Part shown: positions 1-9,840 of the stretch, piece by piece
Layout: each line of letters opens with the position of its first letter
Position numbering within the stretch: the stretch's first letter is position 1
Origin: Cladophialophora immunda
Lineage: Eukaryota > Ascomycota > Eurotiomycetes > Chaetothyriales > Herpotrichiellaceae
Reading direction: 5' to 3'
Length of the DNA stretch: 64,000 nt
Assembly (NCBI RefSeq): GCF_000835495.1
Contig: NW_015622545.1
Location: 2,558,777 to 2,622,776 of the forward strand
The notes under the pieces: generated by a model
Told to the model about the DNA's origin: nothing
The model's database searches: none
The model's input: the letters and a program-made list of their open reading frames with translations, nothing else
Translations under genes and position numbers: made by a program

Positions 1-1522
1 TCTGATGCATGGAAGCAACAATTCCTGCTCTCCGAAGCATGTGAGTTCTCAACTCGGTCCCCATCTTTTGCATAGCTTGGGCTTACAGGTTCAGTGATTG
101 CCTTGATCGCCGGTGCAGTCCTGGCACACTTTGCGGGCTTCCTCCGTCCAGACGAATATGGCTGCGGAGACAACAAGAACATAGATTCTATTACCCTTGA
201 ATTCTCCCGGCTTGTCCTCGCAGTGCAGCTGGTCCTCACCGGCATCCAGCTCCCTTCGCGCTACCTCTCCAGGGCATGGCGCTCTATTTTCTACCTCTTG
301 GGGCCAACTCTGACGTTGATGTGGCTTAGCGCGGGCCTCATAATATGGTGGATGTTACCTCGTTTGGACTTTGTGCACGCCCTGGCGATTGGAGCCTGTG
401 TTGCTCCGACCGATCCAGTCCTTTCCAATGCTGTCATCAAAGGCCGATTTGCAGAGATCAATACCCCCAAACCATTGCAGAGACTCATCGCAGCTGAAGC
501 AGGGTTGAACGATGGCCTCGGCTATCCATTTCTCTTCTTTGCGCTGTATTGGATCAAGCATTCTGAGGGTCAAGGTATCCAGCTACCCATGCTCACATCT
601 TGGCTCGGTGGCACTTGGGGGTACGTTGTGATTTTCAGCGTCGTATATGGTATTGGGGTCGGGTACGCCGCACGAAAGCTGTTCTTCTCTGCCAGAAGAC
701 GCGGGTTCGTTGAGGAAGAGAGCTCTTTAACATATGTTATCGCATTATCTCTATTCGTTTTGGGAACCTGTGGAATACTGGGAACCGACGATATTCTTGC
801 TTGCTTCGTTGCCGGGTGTACATTTGCGTGGGATGACCAGTAAGTGTGGAGTGGAGTTTGAGGAAACCTTTGAGCCGTGCTTACCTTACAGATTCGAGCA
901 GGACGCTTGCAGCGAGCTTTTCTGGTCTGCTGCCGATATGTTGGTCAACATTTCAATTTTCATTTGGTATGGTGCTGTGGCACCGTGGGCCTTATTCGCA
1001 ACAAACAACATCGTCTCCCTTGGGAGATTATTGGCACTGGGCGTCCTAATTCTTTGCCTTCGGCGCTTACCAGCGATATTGCTCATGAAGCACAAGGTAA
1101 CTGAGATTGGAACCATGTTCCAGGCAATATTTGTCGGATTCTTTGGTCCCATCGGGGTCTCAGCCGTATTCTATCTGCTGATTGCCGTGGAGTTTCTTGA
1201 GGAGTTGGTCCAGGATGACAAAGGCACGGCACTCGGGGATATACAGTACCTTCAAGAAGCCATGCAGGTAATTGTCTGGTTCCTGGTAGTGTGCAGTGTG
1301 GTCGTCCATGGCTTAGCCTTGCCGCTGGCCAGACTGTGTTGCTGGATCCCTTTTCCCAGTAACCTCATGCCTGCACGCTGCTCGCCTGGCAGTGGTGATG
1401 ATACAGAAGCTGCGTCCGACTCTCTTGCCAAGAGATTTCGAGACTACGCTTTCAACTTTTCGAGCAAGGAAAGCCAGACACGCATTTGGTCGGGAGGGAA
1501 TGGATACAGCACTATGGAATGA
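1..1522 (+). CDS. Na+/H+ antiporter of the fungal NHA1/SOD2 type, 5' end outside window
   Basis: Plasma-membrane type sodium (or potassium)/proton exchanger of the CPA family, expected to export alkali cations in exchange for protons. The readable exons are 1..40, 89..839 and 892..1522; the start lies before the window. Introns 41..88 (gtgagt...ttacag) and 840..891 (gtaagt...ttacag) restore one frame. Visible family features are a run of hydrophobic helices, the segment GACVAPTDPVLSN (the ATDPVLA-like ion-binding region), and AEAGLNDGLGYPF with the conserved N-D pair. After the second intron the frame continues FAWDDQ-FEQDACSELFW, as in fungal Nha1 proteins. The C-terminal cytoplasmic tail is short (about 65 residues after the last helix), unlike the long tail of yeast Nha1. 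The function call is firm; ion preference cannot be read from sequence. Confidence 0.9.
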
Positions 1523-2360
1523 GGCCGATAGTCCCGGCTGGGGCTCATGAGAGCTCTCGTCGAAGAGAATGGCTCATGTGCTCGTCGACAGTGGTAAGAG
1601 TGTTCGGATAGGAGGTTGATAGAGGTGCCATTTCTCCACAGTAATCTATGGAAAGCAATACAGGACAGTTGAACGCATATAGAGAGAAGCTTCTGACCTC
1701 TCAGATATCCAGAATATGAACGTCAATCTTGAGATTCAAACGTTCAAGACTGGCGTTCGTCGTAGAGGGCGAGGCTGACTCTCCTGTATTGCAATTGGCC
1801 CGCCTCAAAGTGCATTCTGCATCGGGAAATCCCGAGGGTGTTGTGGCTCTCTCTCCTCAACGTGCGTGGTGGAATGGAAGTGGTATTAAGGGAGGATCGT
1901 TCTCGCATCTGAGAAGAGGGCAAGGCAATCTCTGAACAGATCAACGACTTGAACAGAGCCAATCACCTTCAAGGGGAGGTGCTTTCGGTTGCATTCTCCA
2001 CGGAATTCAGTACCCGCGGGGCCCCGCGATCTCTAGCAGCATTTAACCTCCTCAAACCCCCATAGTCCCGAGGACTATCCTAACCAACTTCGACTGACAT
2101 CCCAAAACGAAGCCTGCAAATGGTCTTCTCTCATGAGCTCGGGCCGAGGTCTCCAACAGGGAGTATGAACCCCGCTTGGGCAGGACTGGGCCAGTATATC
2201 AGAAAAGATAGGATGCAGCAGCATACATTCCGCTCAGAATACGCAGCACAGGTCTGGTGGACCACTGTCAGGCTCTCATATATCGAGACAGGCCGTCATT
2301 TTCGCTGGTCGTGAATCCTCGCCTTTTCTTCTTGAGTTCTGAGATTCCTCGTATTCCCGC
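1523..2360. other. Intergenic region, no gene seen
   Basis: Spacer between the antiporter and the dioxygenase gene. The small open frames here lack recognisable domains, splice-supported extensions or family resemblance. It probably holds the antiporter 3' UTR and the promoter of the downstream gene. Confidence 0.6.
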
Positions 2361-3332
2361 ATGATGATTACTCGCGAGCGCGAGCCTACTCTGACCTTTA
2401 CTCCTCTCGCCCCGACCTTCGGTGCAGAAGTCCATGGTGTTGACTTCTCGAAGACAGTCTCGAAAGAGACAGCGGCCGAGATACGAGAGGGGTGCAACAA
2501 GTATGGTGTGCTTGTGTTCCGCGGCGCGAACCTCAACAATGAACAACAGATTGAATTCACCGCCAACTTCGGCGAGATGTATGATGTCAAAGCACACATG
2601 AAGGCTGGCCGCAGGATGCGGTTTCCCCAGCAGCCTGAGATCTTCGATGTATCGAACCTGGATGAGAATGGCAATGTGCTCACTGAGCTGGAGCCGGCAC
2701 GCGTCGGAGCGAACAAAGGGAATTGCCTTTGGCACGCAGACATGGCTTACAATCCACGCCGTGCACACTATTCCCTCCTCCGCGCCGTCGAGCTTCCTCC
2801 CAAGGGCACCGGAGGTGCGACCCAGTACCTCGATTCCCGAACCGCGTATGACAATCTCTCCGAGGAGATGAAACAACGCATTGACCCACTCGTTTGCAAC
2901 AACTCGCTCTACCATAACCGAAAGTTGGCGGCCCCAGACACATTTGCAGATTTCGAGCCTCTGGATATTCCAATGGCGCGGCATAAGTTGGCCCAGGTGC
3001 ACGAGGAATCAGGGCGCATGAACCTGTATATCACAACGTATGCACATCATTTTGACGGGGAGACCATTGAGCAGAGCAGACCACTGGTGAACGAGTTACT
3101 TGACCATGTCTCGCAGGACAAATACTTGCTGACTGTGGATTGGGAAAACAACGGCGATATGGTCATGTGGGATAACACTGCCGTCCTGCACCGAGCCACT
3201 CCGGGAGGAGCATACACGACCAAGTATAAACGAGACATGCGTCGGACATCAACGAAAGACAGCAGCTCTTATGGATGGGGAGTAGATCGCACCGCCACGT
3301 GGGAGGCCGGTCTTCGAACGACAAAAGAATAA
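2361..3332 (+). CDS. TfdA/TauD-family alpha-ketoglutarate-dependent dioxygenase
   Basis: A 323-residue, intronless Fe(II)/2-oxoglutarate dioxygenase of the TauD/TfdA family, whose members hydroxylate substrates such as taurine, sulfonates or phenoxyacetates. The facial triad is readable: H125 and D127 in LWHADMAYN and H277 in NTAVLHRATPGG, followed by the arginine-rich stretch RDMRRTS (about residues 291-297) that should hold the 2-oxoglutarate carboxylate. Length matches the family (280-330). The first of two adjacent ATGs is used. Fungal copies are often named 2,4-dichlorophenoxyacetate dioxygenase by homology only, and the natural substrate is unknown. No clustered partner gene suggests a pathway; the next gene (ERG27) is unrelated housekeeping. 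Confidence 0.88.
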   Translation: MMITREREPTLTFTPLAPTFGAEVHGVDFSKTVSKETAAEIREGCNKYGVLVFRGANLNNEQQIEFTANFGEMYDVKAHMKAGRRMRFPQQPEIFDVSNLDENGNVLTELEPARVGANKGNCLWHADMAYNPRRAHYSLLRAVELPPKGTGGATQYLDSRTAYDNLSEEMKQRIDPLVCNNSLYHNRKLAAPDTFADFEPLDIPMARHKLAQVHEESGRMNLYITTYAHHFDGETIEQSRPLVNELLDHVSQDKYLLTVDWENNGDMVMWDNTAVLHRATPGGAYTTKYKRDMRRTSTKDSSSYGWGVDRTATWEAGLRTTKE

Positions 3333-3609
3333 GGATTGGGTATTTTGTGACTGCTAGTCCTATGTTATAACGTATGAATCACATTCTCTGCTTGACAGGA
3401 GTTCTCTGTTGTGCTTGTGTCTCCGGACTCTTAGAATAGGAAATGGCTTGATGTCGAGATTATGTAAGCCACACGCTGCGAGCCGAGTCGCGCCACGCCG
3501 TTAATTGTGCCCTGAACCCAAAAGTGTCTCGCTCAATCCCCCAAGCAGGCAGAAAGAGACCTCCCGCAATGGACTGCTCTTCTCCAGGGAAACTCAAGGA
3601 CCAGGATCA

Positions 3610-5033
3610 ATGACAAGCAACGATCAGTATGTCCTAGTGACTGGCGCAAACAGGTAAGCATGCGTCCCTACCACCGCACTCCATCCAATCGGGCATGAGT
3701 CTGACTTGAGACTGCGTGTCCTCGCTTAAGCGGTCTAGGGCTGGGTACCTGCTGTCGTCTCATCGACGAGTACCTTGCTGCTCACAGTCGCGACCATGGC
3801 ACTCTGACCATCATCTTCACTACTCGAAGCGCCAAAAAGGGCGCCGAGACTCTTTCGACCCTCGAGAAACACCTCGCCAGACATGGCGGTGCCCCCACCT
3901 CCGGTCGCAAGATCTATTTCCAATCGGAAAACGTCGAGTTGACGAGCCTTCTCTCCATCCGCGCCCTCAGCCGCAAACTCCTCGCCTCAGACCTTCCGCA
4001 TATCAACGCGATAGTCCTCAATGCTGGTATAGGAGGGTGGTCTGGCCTTAACTGGCCCTTGACGATCTGGACGGTCCTGACGGGAATTAGACAGGCTACA
4101 ACATGGCCGACGTTCAAACTTGGTCTCGTCGGACTAGTGACAAAACCGCAGTTCCCGCCGGGGACCTTTGACGGTGAGGAACCGATCCTGGGAGAGGTCT
4201 TCTGCGCCAATGTGTTCGGGCACTACATGCTGGTCCATTGGCTCATGCCGTTATTTCGAGCATGCGCACCAGAGTCACGCAGCAAGATCGTCTGGTCGAC
4301 CTCCATCGAGGCCACGGGGCGACATTATAGCTCGGAGGACCACCAAGGACTAAAATCAGCCGCCGCATATGAACACACCAAGCGCATGGGAGACTTGCTA
4401 GCACTGAGCGCGGTTGAGCAGCCAGCGACTGCCAAACACGTCAAAGAATACACAACACCCTTGCGAACCGTAGAGTCCGTGTGGGAGCGGCCAGTACATT
4501 CCGAGCCGACCTTCCACGTGTCGCACCCGGGGATCTGCACCACGACGATAATCAGCCTTTACTGGATTGTCCACCAGTGCTACCGACTCGGTATCTACCT
4601 GGCCCGCTGGTGCGGTTCACCCTGGGCAAACGTAACCAGCTACCTCGGGGCTGCATCAGCTACGTGGCTCGCTCTCGCATCCCTAGCGGACATCAGAGAC
4701 AAAGCGGTCCAAGCGACCGGCGACGGAGACGGCGGACCATGTAAATGGGGGTCATCGACCGACCGTCTAGGCCGTTCTTACGTTCGAGTGACCGATGTCC
4801 CCGGCTGGGGCCTCAACGGGAGCGGCAGGCCTTTCGAGGACAAATGGTGGGGCGGGAGTCTAGGACGGAAAACCGGGTTTACTGATGCGACCAAAGAAGA
4901 TGTCGAAAACTTTGTCGCTGCAGGAGCAGAGGTGTGGGACAAGATGGAAGCTATGCGGAAAGACTGGGAGGCGCGGATTGAAAAGTACGAAGCCGACCAA
5001 GGAGCACAGATCAATGGACATGCAGCGTCGTGA
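3610..5033 (+). CDS. ERG27: 3-ketosteroid reductase of ergosterol synthesis (Erg27-like SDR)
   Basis: NADPH-dependent short-chain dehydrogenase that reduces the 3-keto sterol intermediate in C-4 demethylation of ergosterol precursors, working with Erg25, Erg26 and Erg28 at the ER. Exons are 3610..3653 and 3731..5033; the intron gtaagc...cttaag splits the nucleotide-binding motif TGAN-SGLG, so the first exon codes only 14 full codons. The product is 448 residues. NAGIGGW lies near residues 112-118 and the catalytic pair is YEHTK (Y228, K232), with a serine cluster WSTS upstream. The insert between NAG and the catalytic serine is long, as in Erg27. The hydrophobic region around 'WIVHQCYRLGIYLARW' may contact membrane. 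The stop lies 100 bp from the convergent glycerol kinase stop. Confidence 0.88.
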
Positions 5034-5133
5034 AACCATTGTCCAAAAAAAAGTCAATAGAAATCAAAGCCCGTGTTTCATATGAATTCTCTCTTCATTT
5101 TTAGAACCCCTGCGCTGTATTTATTGCACTCGT

Positions 5134-6952
5134 TCACGATTTCCCAGCGTCTTCCCGAGCCCACTCCTCTTCGTCCTCGTCCTCCTCGGTCCAGCCGCGA
5201 CACATCTCGACGGCCTTGTTCCACTTCTTGTAGAGCCTGTCGCTCTCGCGCTTGGAGATTTGGGGCTCAAAGAAATGCCTGCCCTCGGCGTTGATCTCCT
5301 TCAACTCGTCAAAGGACGACCACACTTTGACCGCGAACCCGGCCGCGATGGCCGCCCCCAGGGCCGTGGTCTCGCGCATCTTGGGCCGGTCGACGGGGAT
5401 TTGGATGATATCTGACTGCGTCTGTGCAGAGTATGGCCATTCAGTCACAGTCTCAAAAAGGGAAAAGGGAAGGGGGTATTATGTGCTCACCTGCATGCAC
5501 AAATCACTATTGCTCATGCCCCCGTCCACGGCCAACTCCTTCAAATGGACGCCGGCGTCCTTTTCCATGGCGTCCAGAATCGCCTTGGTCTGAAAACACG
5601 TCGCCTCGAGCGTGGCCCTCGCGATGTGGCCCTTTTCCGTGTACCCCGTCAAGCCAAAGATGGTGCCCTTGACATCGTCGTACCAATACGGCGCGAACAA
5701 GCCCGAGAACGCTGTGACAAAGACGCACCCGCCGTTGTCCTTCACCGTGCCCGCGAGGTCCGAGATCTGGTACGACTCGCTGCCGAAGCCCAGCTTGTTG
5801 ACGAGGAATTTGACGGACGAGCCGGCCACCGCGATGGATCCCTCGAGCGCGTAGACGGGCTTGATTCCCTGGGGAGAGAAGTCATACGCGACGGTGGCCA
5901 GGAGGCCGTGCGTCGAGATCACGGGCTTTTCGCCCACATTGTACAGGAGGAAACACCCCGTGCCGTATGTGTTCTTTGCGCGACCCGGGGAGAAGCCACA
6001 CTGTCCCACCAACGCGGCGGACTGGTCGCCCAGGCAGCCCGTGATCTTGACTCCCTTGAGTTTGCTGAGGGCGAGGGTGCCGTATGCTTTGGGATCTGAC
6101 GAGGGGACGATTTTCGGCAGGTGCAGCTTCGGGGTTTTGACGTCGAGGTCGAAAAAAGAGATCAGCTTGTCGTCGTAGGAGAGATTGTGGATGTTCATCC
6201 ACATAGTTCTGCTCGCGTTCGTGGCATCTGTCACGAACACATTTTTTTCCACGCCACCGTTCAGCTTGTATACGAGCCAGGTGTCGACCGTCCCAAACGC
6301 CAATCTTCCCTCTTCATATGCCTTCTTTACCTTGTCAACGTGGCTTAGCATCCAGAGCAGTTTGGTGGAACTGGGGTATGTAGACAGTGGTAAACCACAC
6401 AAGTCCATCAGCTCGTCTGCCCCCTTTTTCTGTTTGAGTTCGCGAACAATGTGCGCGCTCCTCGTGTCTGTCCACACAATCCCGCGGTATAGTGGCTCCC
6501 CGGTTTTGATATCCCATACCACAGTCGTCTCACGTTGGTTTGTGATACCAACGGCTTTTATGTCGGAGAGGGAGTACCCCTGGGAGGTGAAGGAGGTACA
6601 TGCTTCGTCGATGCAAGTCAAGACAGAGGAGACAAGGTCCTGAGGATCGTGTTCATGCCAGCTGGACAGGAGTAAGAGAGACGAATGCTACAGAGAGGGT
6701 ACCGACGTCGATTTGGAAAAAGCAGGTCTCGGTAACCCAAGCAAGACTCACCCAGAGTGCGGATAATGCTGCTCGAACTCGATTTGATGGTCGGCAACCG
6801 GGTTGCCTGCCGGGTCGAAGATGAGGAATCGTGTACTGGTGGTCCCATTGTCGATTGCGCCAACGAAAGTCTTGTTTGATTTATCACCCTAGAGCAGCCC
6901 TGGTCAGTGGGTAACATGATCGCAACAGTAGATTCGAGGGCCAGAGTACCAT
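5134..6952 (-). CDS. GUT1: Glycerol kinase
   Basis: FGGY-family kinase converting glycerol plus ATP to glycerol-3-phosphate, the first step of glycerol use. Proposed exons on the minus strand are 6950..6952 (ATG only), 6752..6888, 5491..6661 and 5134..5421, giving 532 residues with all phases consistent. Motifs seen are [18 protein letters not shown] (phosphate-binding loop) at the N terminus, [21 protein letters not shown], and [11 protein letters not shown] joined across the last intron to [10 protein letters not shown]. The C terminus is acidic ([13 protein letters not shown]). The odd point is the start: the only in-frame ATG found directly upstream is immediately followed by a GT donor, giving a 3-nt coding first exon. 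The rest of the model is solid; an alternative 5' exon is possible. Confidence 0.9.
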
Positions 6953-7530
6953 GTTGGACAGGAAAGGCGAGCTTGATGGAGAACCGAGATGAGTCAAGTG
7001 TTGCCTGAGTCTTGAAAGCATGGAAGACCGGAGCTCACGCAGATGTCACGAAGCCATAAACCAGGAACAGAAAGTGCAACAAGCAGCAATGACTGGGGAA
7101 AGCAAGCAGTTTGTTGCATCAAGCTGGAGAGCAACTCGAGTGCGGGGATGCATGTGCCTGCGGGAGGCTATGATGCAACGCCGAGACGACGATCCTGAAA
7201 AGCATGTGGCAGCTGGTCCTGGGCGCACGATCGCCGAGCAGCATCAACTGGAGGCCCTGAAATCACCCACGACAGGTTTGCAAAGTCCATACTGAGACGT
7301 GGCGTGTCAATCGCTGTGGGGCGGATGGGCTTCTGCACCCCTAAAGGCTTCGATGGATCGACTATTGCGAACTGCCAACAAGAAGACACGCCGTGCTTGT
7401 TTCAAAGGACAAACGAGATGTTCGGATTTGCCTGCCTTGGCTTTGATATGTACAATGACTGCTCCCTGCAAACAATCAGCGGGTTTTGCAACGATTCTCC
7501 ACTTTTCACGCACGGCTTTCTTGAATTCCT
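6953..7530. other. Intergenic region, no gene seen
   Basis: Lies between the start of GUT1 and the stop of the next minus-strand gene. The open frames are short and show no family features; the GUT1 promoter should lie here. Confidence 0.6.
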
Positions 7531-8693
7531 CTACTCTTCTTCCTCCTCGCCGCCTTCTTCCTCTTCCTCTTCATCGCCGCCCACTGGCTCGGGTCCGATC
7601 TCTTCCATCTGTCTGGCTCTGAGTTCTCTCATTCTGTCAGCAGGTCCCGGAGGTCGAGTGACCAAATCAGCGATTTGGCCACGTCCGATCAACGAGGCAA
7701 CGATACTGGCGCCGACAATGAAAGTCAGGACGAATCGGTAGACTCCGTACCACGGGGGAGCCCAGCCTCGAGCGGAAGCTCTGGCATCGTTGTAATACAA
7801 GAAGGTGAAGGCCATGAACTGGGCAATCAAGCCAACCTCTGCCGGGAGGAGAAGTGTTGGCCACGCCACGGCCGTGGCAATGATACCCATGGAGTATCTG
7901 GGATACCCTTTGAAACCACCGTAGCCGGCCCATTCGAGACCCCAGTGGATGGCACCTAGGAAGGAGATGATCTGATATGACGAGTCAATCATAGAAAAAT
8001 TTGCATTTGCCCGGGAAAACTGACCGAGGCACCATAGCCGAGCTGAATGGGCTCGATGATGTGAAGCAGAGTCTCGGCCGTCTCGCCAGACATGAAAAAG
8101 CCCTGGCCGTGGGTGGCCGCATATTGAATATCGAACGAGAGATAGACGGTGGTGAGAGATGTGGCCAGGTAGGGAATGACACCCGCCAGACCGACATATA
8201 GGGCCTCACGAGGCACAGAGGCCAGACTGAATGTCTCTTTGATCGTGTTCTATTCGCCTTGAGATTAGCAAAGGGCAACCGAGACGTTCCTTGCATGCCG
8301 GAAACCCACAAAGTCACTTCGAATACCGCCCATCATGTCCACGTCATCTTCATCGGCGACTTTGCTTTGGACTTCACCAGTCACTTGGCGAGTGGTTGAA
8401 TCAGAGGAAACCATCTGGGGAATTGGTTGTAAAATCTTCTCATGGAGTGCCTTTTCCGCCTTTGCGGTGTCATAAGCGTGGGCATTATGAGCGTAGCGCA
8501 CCAAGGCTCTCGGAACTGGCTGGAACGCGGCGACAGTGAGGATACGGGAAGTCCGTACGGGACGAGCAGAAGTCCGCAGCGAGGCTTTCAGGGCATTGTT
8601 GAGGACGCTTGTTCGTGGGGTTGTAGCTTGGAGGGAGGAGAAGGAGCGCGGGATCGAACGGACAGCGCTGGTACGTAGCATGGTCGTCGACAT
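7531..8693 (-). CDS. Mitochondrial inner-membrane protein, DUF3429-like
   Basis: 349-residue protein with three exons on the minus strand: 8310..8693, 8025..8249 and 7531..7971 (donors gtgggt and gtcagt; acceptors aatag and atcag). The first 75 or so residues are rich in R, S, T and A with almost no acids, as in a mitochondrial presequence. Several hydrophobic segments follow (for example VGLAGVIPYLATSLTTVYLS and SMGIIATAVAWPTLLLPAEV), with GAIHWGLEWAGYGG, typical of the DUF3429 family found in mitochondrial inner membrane proteins. The C terminus is a run of glutamates. The biochemical role is not established. It is head-to-head with COX6A, another mitochondrial gene. Start: ATG giving MSTTMLRTSAVR; the frame extends slightly upstream without another ATG. 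Confidence 0.82.
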
Positions 8694-9084
8694 GATGGGC
8701 AATGGCAGGTCTGTAAAGGCGAGAGGTTTACAGGCCGACCAGAGCCAGCTGGACTGGAGCTGCAGAGCAAGTTGGAAGGAGTGGAGATGGTCGAACAGTG
8801 CTCAGTTGAAGAAAGGATTGAAGTTCGAAAGAAGCTCGGATTGAGCTCACAATCGGCTGCTCGATGTGGAAAAGCTTATTTGTTATGACGGCGTAAACAA
8901 ATCACCTGTTCCCCAATTTGCGCACTGGTAACCGGTAAGCTTCGTTTCAAATGACCGCTCGGCTCAGGCCATCGTCATTGGCCCTGCCAAGCTCCCGCAG
9001 AGCTCCTGCGCCGAACCTCACCTGCATTCTTCAACTTCAGTCAACGCCAGCGACAACCTCCTCTCCACTCATTGAACGTGCAAA
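8694..9084. promoter_or_regulatory. Shared divergent promoter of two mitochondrial genes, with CCAAT box
   Basis: 391 bp separate the start codons of the DUF3429-like gene (minus) and COX6A (plus). A CCAAT box is present in reverse orientation (ATTGG within 'tcattggccc', about 8974-8980), roughly 105 bp before the COX6A ATG. The HAP complex is known to act through CCAAT at respiratory genes; co-regulation here is inference. Confidence 0.5.
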
Positions 9085-9649
9085 ATGTCCTTCCAGCGTA
9101 TTGGCCTGCGCCTTGCGCAGCAGCAGCTGCGTTCGCCTGCTTTTCGACCTCTTTTCCGATCGACCTTCCAACGACGCCTCGCGAGCAGTGGTGTTCCAAG
9201 CCCACCTGGCCAAGGAACAAGCAAACTCGTCGGAACAGCCGACAACGCCTTCAACCGAGAACGAGCTGCCGTGAAAGCCCATGCTGCTGCTACAAGTGGT
9301 ATGTTTCTGTTCCGACATCTTCCAGTCCCTCAGAGAATGCTAACGTGATGCAGATCTCTGGCGTAGACTCTCAATCTAGTATGGAACCCCAAGATATCGC
9401 ATGCCACGAGATTGCATTTCTAACCACCCTTACAGCGTCGTCATCCCATGTCTCGTTCTAGCAAGCATCAACGCCTGGAATCTGTGGAACGAACATTGGG
9501 AGCATTGGGAACATATGCCTCCCCTAGAAGAGCGGGTTGAATATCCTTACCAGAACATCCGATCTAGAAACTTCTGGTGGGGAGACGGTGACAAGACTCT
9601 CTTCTGGAACGAAAAGGTCAACTACCACAATAGGGACAAGCAAACTTGA
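9085..9649 (+). CDS. COX13: Cytochrome c oxidase subunit VIa (Cox13/COX6A)
   Basis: Small accessory subunit of mitochondrial complex IV. Exons 9085..9298, 9354..9378 (only 25 bp) and 9436..9649 give 150 residues. The joins are fixed by family conservation: ...AAATS-DLWRRLSIY-VVIPCLVLASINAWNLWNEHWEHWEHMPP. The N terminus (MSFQRIGLRLAQQQLRS) is a basic amphipathic mitochondrial presequence. One membrane helix (VVIPCLVLASINAW) is followed by the signature NEHWEHWEH and the C-terminal EERVEYPYQNIRSRNFWWGDG, both typical of COX6A. The gene is convergent with APC5, whose stop is about 190 bp away. Confidence 0.94.
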
Positions 9650-9840
9650 AAGATGAATACCTATGTGCGCTGGACTGGCTTAAAAGACTGCGTTGGTCAT
9701 GGTGGACCTGACTTGTACATAAGGCATGCAGAGGAAGCGAAGTGGAAACCTGACTGGGGCATAACAAGACCACACCCGTTATTTCATACAGTTCAATACT
9801 CGAGAATTCAGTGTGTCCTCCGGCGATTGACGGGCAATCT

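Noticed and set aside
1260..1310. Possible intron in the antiporter gene (gtaatt...gtgcag)
   Set aside because: The unspliced reading gives a good transmembrane helix (VIVWFLVVCSVVVHGLALPLA) typical of the family, so no intron was placed.
2268..3002. 244-codon minus frame opposite the TfdA-like gene
   Set aside because: The plus frame carries the full iron-binding triad; the minus frame has no features.
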